Below are positions 42,088 through 53,448 of a stretch of 64,000 nucleotides of DNA, piece by piece (the first letter of the stretch is position 1; each line of letters begins with the position of its first letter). A model generated the notes under the pieces. The model saw nothing but the letters and a program-made list of their open reading frames with translations, had not been told where the DNA came from and ran no database searches. The stretch is from Lathyrus oleraceus (Eukaryota; Streptophyta; Magnoliopsida; Fabales; Fabaceae): assembly GCF_024323335.1 (NCBI RefSeq), contig NC_066583.1, positions 15,714,665-15,778,664 on the forward strand, written 5' to 3'. The translations under genes and the position numbers were made by a program.

Positions 42088-43150
42088 ATGCCTTCAAGGT
42101 TGCAAGAATGTGTGATTACATCAGATGATGTGGTCGACGATAAAGGTGAGCTGGCACATTATACTTTCTATGCAGATGTCGAACTAGTCAATGCAGCTGA
42201 GACATTGAAGGATTCGAAGTGGATGAAAGCAATGAACGGGGAACTGAAGTCCATCGAAGAAAATGACACCTGGTCACTTGTCAAATTTCCTCAAGGTAAG
42301 AAGGCAATCGATGTGAAGTGGGTATACAAGGTAAAGTTGAATCCCAAATGTGAAGTAATTGACACAAGGCAAGACTTGTCGCGAATGGATTTCTTCATAA
42401 GAAAGGAATCGACTTCAATGAAGTTTTTACATATGTTGCTAGGATCGAAATAATCAGTTTGGTGTTGGTCTAGCAAACATGGACAACTGGAACACATGTT
42501 AGATGGATGTGAAATGTATGTTCTTGAATGGCCCCTTAGATGGAGAAGTGTATGTTGCACAACCAGCTTGGTTTGTGAAACAAGGCTAAGAAAGAAAGGT
42601 ATACAGGCTGTTTAAAGCCCTGTATAGACTTAAGAAAGCTACAAGAGCTTGGAATAAGAAGATAGACAGTTTCCTAAGGGAAACAAAATTTGTGAAATGC
42701 ACAACTGAGCATGGAGTATATGTAAGAAGAAGCAATAGTGAACTACTTATACTATGTCTCTATGTCGATTACTTGTTGATAACAGGAAGATGCAAGAAGG
42801 AGATCGAAGATTTAAAACATGACCTAAGTGAGGAGTTTGAAATGTCAGACTTGGGAAATCTCTCATATTTCTTTGGCATCGAATTTTACAAGAGTGATAG
42901 AGGCTTGCTGATTCACCAAAGAAGATATGCAGGCGAAATACTCAAGAGATTTGAGATGCAATATTGCAACCCAACTACAACTCTAGCTGAGTCCAGATTG
43001 CAACTGTCGAAAGACACAATTGAAGATGATGTCGATCCAACGCAGTACAAAAGACTCATTGGACCACTTAGATACCTTTGTCACACAAGGCTTGATCTAG
43101 CATACAATATAGACATGGTGAGTAGATTCATGCAAAAGCCAAAGGTATGA
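42088..43150 (+). pseudogene. Element E reverse transcriptase
   Basis: The RT start is recognisable (WMKAMNGELKSIEENDTW, VKWVYKVKLNP). The segment around 42420-42690 is out of frame (WTTGTHVRWM-type reading against VYVAQPAWFV). The second half reads LCLYVDYLLITG, where the catalytic YVDD has become YVDY, so activity is lost. The end includes YFFGIEFYKSDRGLLIHQRR and the frame stops at 43148-43150. Confidence 0.88.
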
Positions 43151-43738
43151 CACCTAGCAGCAACGAAGAGGATACTAAGGTATCTCAAAGGAACTCTCAA
43201 CTATGGCATTTTGTTTCCCGCAACCGATGAAGGAAAATAATGCAAGCTAGTGGGATACACCGACTCAAGTTGGTGTAGTGATGCTGAGGATAGAAAATCC
43301 ACAGCTGGTTATGTGTTTATAGTAGCTGGTGCACTAGTTGGTTGGAGTTCGAGAAAGGAACCAGTAATGGAGTTATCGTCGTGTGAAGCAGAGTACATAG
43401 TTGCTTCTCTTTGTGCATGTTAAGCAACGTGGATGGTGAATTTGGTAGAAGAGATTACATGTAAGAATCATGGAGCAATTACCATGAAGATCGACGGCAT
43501 ATCTACTATCAATATGGCGAAGAATCCGATAGCGCATGGAAGAAGAAAGCACATCGAAATGAGATTCCATTATCTTCGAGAGCAGGTAGCAACATCGAAG
43601 CTGAACTTGGAACACTGCAGAACTGAGAATCAAATTGCAGACATCATGATGAAAGGAGTGCATGTCGAAGTGTTTAAGAAGTTAAGGTTTATGATGAATG
43701 TAGATAGCTTAAACACAATGAATTATGTGGTGTGTTGA
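43151..43738 (+). pseudogene. Element E RNase H
   Basis: YTDSSWCSDAEDRKSTAGY (Asp), LSSCEAEYIVASLC (Glu), and an Asp-containing ISTIN segment, then KHIEMRFHYLREQV: a complete copia RNase H with stops at about 43239, 43422 and at the end. It ends right at the 3' LTR. Confidence 0.86.
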
Positions 43739-44257
43739 ATTATAATTCCTTGTGTCAAAGGAGGTAGTGCTCGACAGAAACAAGGATGTGTCGAAACATG
43801 TAGTGTGCGTCGAGTTGTATTAGATGTCGAAGCAGGTTGTTTGAAACAAGATTTAGACTTAGACCAAAATAGTTATTTTGGACCTTTCTAACTTTTAGGC
43901 TTTAGCTTAGGGAGCAAGCTAACTCAATTATAAATAGATGGAGTAACCCCTATTTTCACAACAATCTTGTAATCACTTGCAGTTGAAAAATTAACAAGAT
44001 TTTCCACAGGCTGTGAGCAAAGAGACTCTGCAGAAATCATCTTCTTCCTCAATTTCCGTCAAACCCTAATCTTCTTTCTTATTCAAATTTCTTTTCTTGT
44101 TTTCATTATTATTGTGCAGTGATACAATCTTGCAAACAAGGTTGGTTGATTCACTCGAGTGAAGAGTGAAGAACAAGTAGGAACTTGATCGGTTGATTGA
44201 ATCTTATTCATCAAGATTGACTCGAAATTACTCAAAGTTTTGAATTTAATTCCAACA
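43733..44257 (+). repeat. Element E 3' LTR
   Basis: 525 bp, TGTTGAATTATAATTCC to TTCCAACA. It retains TATAAATA at 43929-43936, which is absent from the 5' LTR. Confidence 0.92.
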
Positions 44258-44262
44258 ATTTT

Positions 44263-45089
44263 CGTCCTAATTATTACATATTAATTAACCGATGTAATTA
44301 AGGTTTGTATTTTTATAAATTTATTAATTAATCACATTTGTTTTAAAATTGTATTATTAATCCAAAGATTGGAAATATTAGTATACACTTTCAACTTGTG
44401 AAAAAAAAACCTTGCTTATCTAGTACTAATATTTAGATATAGTTTTAGATATAGTTACATGTCTATCTAATCTCTTAAATTTCAATTTTAATATTGATTA
44501 AAAAATTAGAAGTTGGTTGTGATCAGTTCAACATGTGCTATATTAATGGTATTAGAATGACTATATAAAATGAATTTTATACTCATAATACCTATTTCTT
44601 TATTACAACTAATTTTATTGGATTCTATCATACTTTTAAACACAAATAGTAAAAAGTGGCTAGGTAATGTTTTGACCATATAAAAGTAGTGGCATAGGAT
44701 GCCACTTTCTTGATTCATATATATCATTTCCCTGTCGTGATTTTTGCTAGTTCTTATCATGTTGTGTGAGCCTCATTTCATATCATAATGAAAGTGGGAA
44801 ACCGAAAACGTTGACAAAACTGTTCAATCATGAGCCTCAACTCTCACAAATACCACCCAAATCTTTCTATCTATGACAACCCATTCAAATTTAGTTTTTA
44901 TTTATCCATATTATAAATTTTTTGAATAAATAAAGAAATCGACATTAATGCACATATATATTTTGAAACACAGAAGCCCACTTTAGTGTATGATAAAAAT
45001 AAAAATTAAATATGATAATATTTAGTTTTTATTTATTCATCTACTATTGTGTTTTATTTAGAAAATATATTTTTTAAATTCATTAAATG

Positions 45090-45154
<65 letters not shown>

Positions 45155-46254
45155 GTGTCTTTAATTCTTAATCTATAATATTACTTAAAACACTTTGACA
45201 TCATTTAAAAACTAATCAGATACAGAAATAATTGATCATTAATTAATATAGAGAACAAGTTGGCTTGTCAATGAAACAGTTTATGACAATAGCATGTTTT
45301 TAATGTCTTTTTCATGAAAGAAAGTTGACTTTTGATATTAAGAGATACAAAGTTGACTTTGGAAGATTAAGACAGGTTGCAACTTGCAGCCATCCATCTT
45401 GCGCATAATGATCAAAGAAAAGACAGGACAATGTACTAAAACAGAAAAGCCATGAAGATCTAAGGAGGTATCTTTTCTATGTTGCTCATAATTTCATATT
45501 GCTAACAACACTTTTTTTTACCATATTTTTTCATGGAAGGAAATTCGTTGGAATTCTACCATTTTATAAATGCTTTTTCACAAAATTATCTTAAACTTTT
45601 GAAGTTTTAATGTAAAAATTTCAATTTAGTTAGAGTTTTTTTATTTGAAATTATCAACAACTTATATTTAATTATAGTATAATTAATCATCCAATATTAA
45701 TATGAAAATATTTTTATTTTTATTTTCAAACAACTTGGATATTAAATGTGGGTATATATTTATATATTTTAGTGTAATCTTCTTTCACTTAGGATATGAT
45801 TGATTCCCCTCCAATTTTGTTGACGTAACCGTGGTGATTAAGATAAAAATATATATTTTTAATAAGTTGTCAATATTGATTAAGATTATTTATTGTTTAA
45901 TATTTTTTATTTAATAAATTAAATTATTTAATGAATTTTTAAAAAATATATTTTGAAATTATTTAATACAAATTTTAAAAGAATTATTTTGGACTTTTAA
46001 GCCCACACAAGCTCAATATGTAAGATTTTTTAAGCTATATAAAGACCGTAGAAAAAACAATGTGGGAATTTAATTGTTTCCTTTGCTACTCATCATTTTG
46101 TATCTCTCATAGTTGAATTGAGAACATCCAATAAATGCACAGAATCCTTCTCTATATCTCTCCCACAATTTTTGCCTTTTAAAAGGAATAGATTTGTGTG
46201 TCGCTTGATGTGTCTAATAGTCTAGTTTCGATGGTGCAATATAAGTTGGTAGTA
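44263..46254. other. Intergenic AT-rich sequence with a TA microsatellite
   Basis: No coding sequence seen. A TA run of about 64 bp with one interruption lies at 45086-45149. CTATATAAAGACC near 46034 resembles a TATA box, but no gene follows. Confidence 0.6.
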
Positions 46255-46745
46255 TCATGAGTTGTTGGTCATGGTCAACCTGAGATAAGTAATTAATTGG
46301 TTATCAACTTTGGGTATAAGATTGTTATATAATGTCATTTATTTTAGTCATGGTCAATTTGAGATAAACAACTAACTGATTATTAACTTTGTGTATAAGA
46401 TCGTTGAATAATGCCACTTGCTTTGGTCATGGCCAATCTGAGATAAGCAAATAATTGATTATCAATTTTGCGTATAAGATCGTTGAATAATGCCACATGT
46501 TTTGCCATGACCAATCTGAGATAAGCAACTATATGGTTATCAACTTTGCATATAAGATCGTTGAATAATGCCACTTATTTTGGTCATGACCAATCTGCGA
46601 TAAACAACTAACTGGTTATCAACTTTGCGTATAAAATCATTGAATAATGCCACCTATTTAATGCCACCTATTTTGGCCATGGCCAATCTGAGATAAACAA
46701 CTAACTGATTATCAACTTTGCATATAAGATCGTTGAATAACCCAC
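46255..46745 (+). repeat. 79-bp tandem array, about six copies
   Basis: The word TGAGATAA starts near 46281, 46360, 46439, 46517, 46596 and 46688, i.e. spacing 79, 79, 78, 79 and 92. The last gap is longer because AATGCCACCTATTT is duplicated. Each unit has GGTCATGGCCAATCTGAG and AAGATCGTTGAATAATGCC. Copies are diverged, so the array is old. It is not inside a recognisable retrotransposon. Confidence 0.88.
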
Positions 46746-47059
46746 TTGTTTTTTTTCCTTTACAGTATAAAAGCCTGCAAAATGCAAACTATTTGTTCTT
46801 GCTCTTGTCTAGTTTTCTGAGCATCTTCCGGATAAAAAACAAACATTAGCCCTATTTTAAGTTTCATTTAGATGCAGCTAAAATGAGCTTTTGAGAAAGT
46901 TCGCTACATTGATTGTTTTGTACTCCATATGATTATTAGTATTAATTCCATATTTTTATTGTTTTAGAAGTTATATATGATACGCTGGTATATCATTATT
47001 GTCATTTGTAGCACAATATATATTTGTTGACCTATTATCATTTGTTTTAGTTTGAACAG
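46746..47059 (+). other. Sequence upstream of the RING-H2-like exon remnant
   Basis: AT-rich with no clear exon. A pyrimidine-rich TTTGTTTTAGTTTGAACAG at 47041-47059 looks like a splice acceptor for the next feature. Confidence 0.4.
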
Positions 47060-47227
47060 GTTGATATTGCTAATAACGCTGGCTATGATGAGATTCATGA
47101 TGTTCATAGCTTAGTAGCAACATCCAGAGGATTGTCAGGGGATTCATTGAGTAAGCTACCGCACTATACGATCTTGAAAGACATGAAGGGAGAGGATTCA
47201 TTACTTTGTAAAGCAGTCATCTTTTAA
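47060..47227 (+). pseudogene. Exon remnant resembling NIP-type RING-H2 ubiquitin ligase
   Basis: After the acceptor-like AACAG the frame reads 55 codons and stops at TAA (47225-47227). It contains NAGYDEIHDVHSLVATSRGL then SGDSLSKLPHYTI and EDSLLC. In plant NEP1-interacting (NIP) RING-H2 proteins a GLS..S..KLP stretch lies just before the RING finger, whose first Cys pair would follow here. The sequence instead reads CKAVIF and stops, so the RING itself is lost. No other exon of such a gene was found nearby. Recognition is from memory of the family and could be a chance match. Confidence 0.4.
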
Positions 47228-47513
47228 TACTGAGAAATATTTGCATCTTAGTTTAAGTTTATCTATATTTGCATCTTAGTTTATGTTATTGAATCGTTTG
47301 CATTGTAATTTTGTCGGCATCAAAATTCCGGAACTTTTTATTAATATTATTCAATAGTTGTTATTGGAGCTTTTTCTATTTTACTATGTACTGTCTCGAC
47401 ATTTTTCTTTATCATTTTTTCAAGTAGTACTTGCATATGTCTAATATTATATTATTAATAAGTATATTTTACATGTTAGATTTAATTTTCAACGATTATT
47501 TTTATATTGTTAT
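47228..47513. other. AT-rich sequence, nothing recognised
   Basis: A duplicated TTGCATCTTAGTTTA(A/T)GTT at 47240-47285 is the only feature noticed. Confidence 0.5.
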
Positions 47514-47843
47514 TGTTGGTGCACAAGAATAAGAAGATGAAGATGGAAGAGAAGAGGGAGAAATTGAATCGTAACTAACTTTTAAAGAGAAATTGATTGC
47601 AATGAAATTTTTGTTACTTTACTCTACCTGATCAGAGGTTTAGTATTTATACACACACTAAATTTCTGTGTCAATGTGCTTCATTCTTCCATGCATCATT
47701 GAATTCTTGTCAAGGCTTATAGCTGATTTGTTGTCAATCATCAGCTTCACATGTTTGTTCACCTTGATCTTCAAATCCTACAGCAAGTTCAGAATCCATA
47801 CAGCTTAACAAACAGACAATGCACCTGCAATGTAATAAGCTTC
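47514..47843 (-). repeat. Possible LTR end of element F
   Basis: On the minus strand the sequence ends TTGTGCACCAACA, an LTR-like end, but no second copy exists here to confirm it. A deletion joins it to the RNase H, which stops at VALST. Confidence 0.5.
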
Positions 47844-48990
47844 TCAGGTTGACAAAGCAACAATTGGTTGCTTCTTGGAGCACCAAGAAATAAGACCTCC
47901 TAAATACTTGAAAAGGTATCTAGAAGTATTTATTCTGTCAACTCCATCTCCACACCAATCAGAGTCTGAATAGCATATCAACTCTGACTCAGTTTCAACA
48001 CCAGAAGGAAACAAAAATTCATGCTTCAGAGTCCCCTTAACATACCTCAGTATCTTGACAGCGACTTGATAATGTGACCACTTTTGTTTACTCATAAACC
48101 TACTTACCATTCCAACTGCATAACAAATATTAGGTATGATATTGAACAAATATCTCAAACATCTAACCAATTGTTTGAAAATTGTAGCATCCACATCATC
48201 ACCTTCCGAATCAGAGTCTACTTTATGGGTTGTATCAGAAGTTGTAACTGCAAACTTGCAATTCTTCAACTCAAATCTCTTCAGAAGTTCAAGTTCATAC
48301 TTTAGCTGATGCAAGATGATACCTTTATCAGAGTACTTAATCTTCATCCTTAGAAAATATGTCATATTTCCTATATCAATCATCAACATGAAGACACACC
48401 AAAATCATATTGTTATCACATGTATGCCTAACATAAACACCACACTCCATCTCACATTTTCTGAATCCTTGAAGCTTGAAAAATGAATCAACTCTCAAAT
48501 TACAGGCTCTATGGGCTCGTTTCAATCCATACAAGGCTTTATGTAACCTGTACACTATCCCTTCCTGATTCTTTTTAATAAATTCAGGAGGTTGTGATAC
48601 ATAAACTTCCTCTTGCAAAGGACCATTCAAAAATGAAAATTTCACATATAAATGCACCAAAGGCCAATTCTTACTAGCAGCTATAGCAATCACCAGTTTG
48701 ATTGTTTCATGTCTAGCTATAGGTGCAAACACTTCAAAGTAGCCTAAACCAGATTTCTGTAGAAATTCTCTAGCTACTAACCTTGCTTTGTGTTTGCCAA
48801 TTGGTCCATCTGGATTTAGTTTCACCTTGTAAACCCATCTGACACTGATGGATATCTTATCCTTTGGAAGCTCAATCAACTCCCAAGTCTTGTTTCTTTC
48901 TATAACCCCAAGTTCTTCTTTCACGGTCTTCAGCCATACTTTCTTATTTATAGCTTCTTCTGTATTGACTGGTTCAGAGTCCACCATCAT
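47844..48990 (-). pseudogene. Element F reverse transcriptase and RNase H start
   Basis: The RT begins VWLKTVKEELGVIERNKTW and includes VRWVYKVKLNPDG, VYVSQPPEF and LHKALYGLKRAHRACN. The active site reads LHVDD (Tyr replaced by His) and is followed at once by a stop. A frame change and a short deletion near 48385 lead to IDIGNMTYFLRMKI. It continues through MVSRFMSKQKWSHYQVA into RNase H (YSDSDWCGDGVDRINTS) and breaks off before the catalytic Glu. Confidence 0.87.
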
Positions 48991-49204
48991 GGCACATTGA
49001 ATTACTTCCCCTTCCAGAGTCTATTTCAATATCTTGCAGCAATTCAAAATCTACAAGCCTTCATGGAATCTGTCGAATTCCATGTGGCCTAGTTTCAGAA
49101 GCATGACCATCATCAGAAGCTACAACTTCAGAAGTTCCACCTGCAGAAACTATAACTTCAGAATCTCCGCCTTCATAAGGTCCATCTTCAGAGGCTAGAT
49201 TACC

Positions 49205-50506
49205 TCAAGATCCTAGATCATCATCATAATCTTGGTCACCATCAGAATATGAATAATCATATTCTCCTTTAGAGTCAGAATCAACCTCAACATCAGTGTC
49301 ACCTTTAGACTCTGACTCATCTTCAGACTCAGAATCTCCTTCAGAGGCAAATTCTCCTTCAAAGTCTAAAATGTCTTCATAAGTTAACTCAGATGTTACC
49401 ACTACACCAGATTTGGATTGAGGTTTATACCAATCCCACGCTTCTGATTCTTTCATGATGACATCTCTACTGAATTCAACTTTGTTAGTGATATGACAGT
49501 AGAGCTTATAAGCACTTCTACTGTGGTACCCTACAAGCAACATAACTCTGCTTTTGTCATCCAACTTCCTTCTCTTAGAATTTGGAACATGTTTATAACA
49601 AATAGAAGAAAACACTTTCAGATGTCTCACACTTTGCTTATCTCCAGTCCACTTCTGAATAGGAAAAATTTCCTTCAGCTTCTTATTTGAACATCTGTTG
49701 AGCATATATGCTGCAGTGGCAACAACTTATCCCTACAAGATGTGAGGTAACTTATTCTTCTTTAGCATGCTCCTTGTCATATCAAGCAAAGTTCTGTTTC
49801 TTCTTTCAGCAAGACCATTGTGTTGAGGAGTGTATGGAGCAGCAACCTCATGTTCAATTCCATTATCCTCATAGTATCTATTTAACTCTATAGAGTTGTA
49901 CTCATCTTCACCATCAATTCTAATAATTTTCAGCTTCTGACCACTCTGTTTTTTGGCCTTCACCATGAAGTTCTGAAACTCTGCAAACACCTTATGCTTA
50001 AACTTGATGAGTGCCACCCATGTCATTCTTGTGATGTCATCCAAAAATTACACAAAGTATTTGTTTCCTCCAAGTGAAGGTACTTAAAATGGTCCACATA
50101 CATCAAAATGCACTACTCCAAAATCATGTTTTGCTCTTAGAGCCACTTCTAATGCAAATGGAAATCTAAGTTGCTTACCTTTCATGCATATCTCACATGA
50201 TTTCTTAAGCTTCACAATCTTAGGAGTGCCATGTACTATCTTCTTAGAACTCATATGTCCTAAGCTTCTGAAGTTCACATGCCTCAATCTCTTATGCCAT
50301 AACTCATTGTCACCTTGAGTACCTTCCGCACTAAGGCACTTAGTTTTAGTTGTTTCCACATTCACCTTGAATGTTCTGTTGCTTCCTTGTTCAGACTGCA
50401 TAATCAACTTATGATCAGAATCATACAACTTCAAGAGATTGTCTTTCATAGTAACCGAGAAATTTTTCTTAATTAGCTGACCCACACTTATCAGATTGCT
50501 CTTCAT
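49205..50506 (-). pseudogene. Element F pre-integrase domain and integrase
   Basis: 50506-50084 holds ELWHKRLRHVNFRSL and the zinc-finger CEICMKGKQ, ending HFDVCGPF with the first catalytic Asp. After a break near 50050 the core continues: KIIRIDGEDEYN (Asp) and NGLAERRNRTLLDMTRS (Glu). A further break precedes 49705-49205 with LKVFSSICYKHV and GYHSRSAYKLY. The linker has an unusually long acidic stretch rich in S/D/E (about 45 residues before 49205). Confidence 0.87.
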
Positions 50507-50561
50507 GCCAAGAACATACCAAACATCCTTGGTCAGAACAGTTTTTCCATTCCTTTAGCAT

Positions 50562-51513
50562 TCAGATACTTATCATCAACACATCTGATCTTTGTCCTCT
50601 TTTAGAGTCAAAATTAATCAACCATTGTTTGTTTCCAGTTAGGTGATTTAAGCAGCCAATCTCCATATACCACCAGTCTATCAAATATCCACCATTAGAT
50701 TCAAAATCCATTAATAACACAAGTTCATCATTAGATTCTCTTTTGGATAGATTTGCTTCTTCTGATTTCATTTCCTTGTTTGACCAACAGTCAGCAACAA
50801 AGTGACCAAACTTCTTACAACAATAATATTACACCTTCTTCTTCTCAAACTTCTCCTTTCCCTTTTGATGTTTCTTCTCACCAGAGTTGGAGGTATATGA
50901 CTTCTGATAACTACCATATATCTTTTTCATCTCTGGCCAAGACTGCTTTTAATTCTCCTTACTTGAAGACGCTTTCAGAGCCTACTATATCTCTCTTTTA
51001 AAGGTTCTCTCAATCAGATGCAACTCTTATGCCTCTAGATTGCTTTTCAGCTCTTTAATTCACATGGTGCTCAAATCCTTAGATTGTTCAATTGCTACAA
51101 CAATGTAATCAAACTGAGGAGTAAGAGATGTCAATACCTTTTCGATGATTACTTGTTCAGAAATAATCTCTCCATATGATTTCATATTATTTATGATCAT
51201 AATCACTCTGGAAATATAATCAAGTATCTTCTCGTTGTTCTTCATGTTGATATTTTCGTACTGCTTACACATAGACTGAAGCTTCACATTCTTTACTAAT
51301 GCATCACCGCCTTAGCAAAGTACATGTATGTCCCACGCAGCCTTTGCCGTCGTCTAATCACCGATCTTCTCAAACACATTCACACCCACACACTGATGAA
51401 TGTAGAATAAAGCTTTTTTATCTTTCTTCCTCAACTCTCTAATGTGTTCCTTTGTGCTCCAGTTGCATCTGCTGCAACCACTACATAATTGTCATTGATG
51501 AGATCAAGCACAT
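50562..51513 (-). pseudogene. Element F gag C-terminus, zinc knuckle and degenerate protease
   Basis: Reading leftwards: gag with ALFYIHQCVGVNVFEKIGD, LQSMCKQYENINMKNNEKI and VLTSLTPQFDYIVVAIE (51500-51060), then a knuckle CCKKFGHFVADC at about 50830-50795, then WYMEIGCLNHLTG, in which the protease DTG/DSG motif has become EIG. The protease is therefore inactive. Several stops separate the parts. Confidence 0.8.
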
Positions 51514-53448
51514 TGTCATACCCCAATTTTTCCCCTCATTCAATAAATCAATAATCATGACATTTGCATCATCTGCATAGCATAACATGCATTCATCTCG
51601 CATAATGCCTAAAATGTCAACAATAATAAATTTTTGGATTTACAGACAAACCCGTCAAACTAATTTTCAAATGTACGTGAAATTAGTGGGCGAAAAATTT
51701 CAAAATTGAGCTTGCAGATGTCAATTTTATTAATTTATCATTCACATAGTTTAAACAGGTGTGCTCGTTTTAATTTTCTGACTACTTTTTCGATCGCATT
51801 TTGATCAGCCTGGGCCTATTTAACCGGTCATTTTTTTTCAAAATTTGATCAACATCTGCATCTTTCCGAGAAGTTTATTTCACGTTGATTATTTTAGTGC
51901 ATTCATTTTAATTTTTTGAGCACTTTTGCGCTCAATTTTCATTCGTTTCGAATCATTTTATTTTTAGCTTTTTGTCAAAAGGATCAAAAAAATTAAGTAG
52001 GAATTTCCATGTCTTCATTTTACTTTTATTGTATTTATTTAAGAATGTGTGATTTTTATTTGTTTAAATTGATTTAATTGGTTTTCAATCTTTTAAAGCT
52101 TCTAGAAAAGGCTTTATAGGAATTTTAAATTATGTGTGTTTCTTTGATTTAGCATGGATCATTGATTCAAGTTAATCAATGACCAATATTAGCTACCCAC
52201 ACTTATTCCATACATCCAATCAAAAAATAGGATTTAAATAAATGAATTAATAAAAAATCAGAAAAAGGAATAATATCTCTTCCTTCCTCCACACATGTCA
52301 GGACACGTGGCATATTTTTTCATTTGGGAGGGACACGTTAATCTCTGATTGGTAAACATGGAATAAGAGAAAAAAAACCAAAAAACCAAAAAAAAAGGTG
52401 CATGTTAAATACTCCCCCTCTCTTATATGTTCACTGGCTGGAACAGAAGGGGACCATGCTTTTTTTTTTCAAAATTAATACTCTCAGCTCTCTCTCCTAG
52501 TTTAGTGAGAAAAAAAACTCAATCCCACTTCTTCATTTTTCACTCTCTCCTTTCAACTCAAATAACTTAGTCTCCTTCTTATTACTAACAAAAACCTTCC
52601 ACTGTAACTCACCTAAAAACCAAAAACCTCCATTATTCCCATACAAACACATACCACCTTCATTTCTCACTTCTTCACAAACACTACAACAAAACCAACA
52701 CACTACCAAATCACCATCCTCTCTTCAAAACCAACCTTCAGTTACACGATAAACCTTCACTTCTCCATCTCATATCAATTATCATAATCTTCTTATAACA
52801 ATAACCTGCTATTTTCCATCAATATAAAACACAAAACTTCATACTACTTCTACCACCTCTCCTTCCCCCTATTCACGTACACCTTCCACTACTACCAATA
52901 AAACTCACTAACTTGTATATGCTACTACTTTCCAAACACATAACCTCCATACTTCATAGAATCAACAACACTCATTAATAACATCTACCATACAAACCTC
53001 CTTACTCACACAAAAGTATTAAAAAAATACAGAGAAAAAACTGAAGAAGATTATTCTTCTTCGTGTTCTCTTAACCACAAATAATAACCCCAAGCTCATC
53101 TTCTCACTCTCATCCACAACAAGAAAACCACTTTCATAACTTCACCGCATCATACCATATAATCACCTTTGTAAAGCTCCAACCAACTTCACAAAAAGAA
53201 AACAAAGAGAGAACCCTCATGTTTGCCTAACTGGATTCTGCTACATCTCTTTAGAAAAAGAAATAACAAAAGTCTACCACCAAGCTTGAAACCTAACTTG
53301 AGTCGTGTATACAATGTTGACAACCATGAAACACAACACAAAATAACTCTCCATTCATCAAACCTTGTAACTCCGAACATATCCTTTACATCACCCTCAA
53401 CCACCTTAAGCTTCCACCCGCTTCATATTTCCGGATAAAACAATTGTT
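51514..53448 (+). repeat. Fragment G: Tat/Ogre-type LTR fragment with an A/C-rich section
   Basis: Starts TGTCATACCCCAATTTTTCCCC, like the LTR starts at 7856, 12137, 15826 and 54102. The promoter region may be near CTCTCTTATATGTTCAC (52431). From about 52560 to 53440 the plus strand is rich in A and C and poor in G, with no significant ORF. The right limit is set by the minus-strand LTR end L and is uncertain. Confidence 0.6.

Larger units (their letters stand above)
39606..44257 (+). mobile_element. Element E: old Ty1/copia retrotransposon
   Basis: 4652 bp flanked by ATTTT duplications (39601-39605, 44258-44262). LTRs of about 525 bp (39606-40129, 43733-44257) differ at many positions and by indels, so this is a much older insertion than B or D. 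A PBS-like TATGGTATCTAGAGC follows the 5' LTR. Order: gag C-terminus, protease, integrase, RT, RNase H. Most of gag is missing and the coding region has more than ten stops. Confidence 0.93.
47514..51513 (-). mobile_element. Element F: truncated Ty1/copia retrotransposon, minus orientation
   Basis: The minus-strand order is gag, zinc knuckle, protease, integrase, RT, RNase H, then a possible LTR tail ending in CACCAACA at 47514. The 5' LTR and gag start are cut off at 51513, where the LTR-like fragment G begins. There are frameshifts and stops in every domain. The family is different from D and E. Confidence 0.9.

Noticed and set aside
46034..46240. Possible promoter and gene start near CTATATAAAGACC
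   Set aside because: No ORF or exon pattern follows; the next feature is a tandem array.
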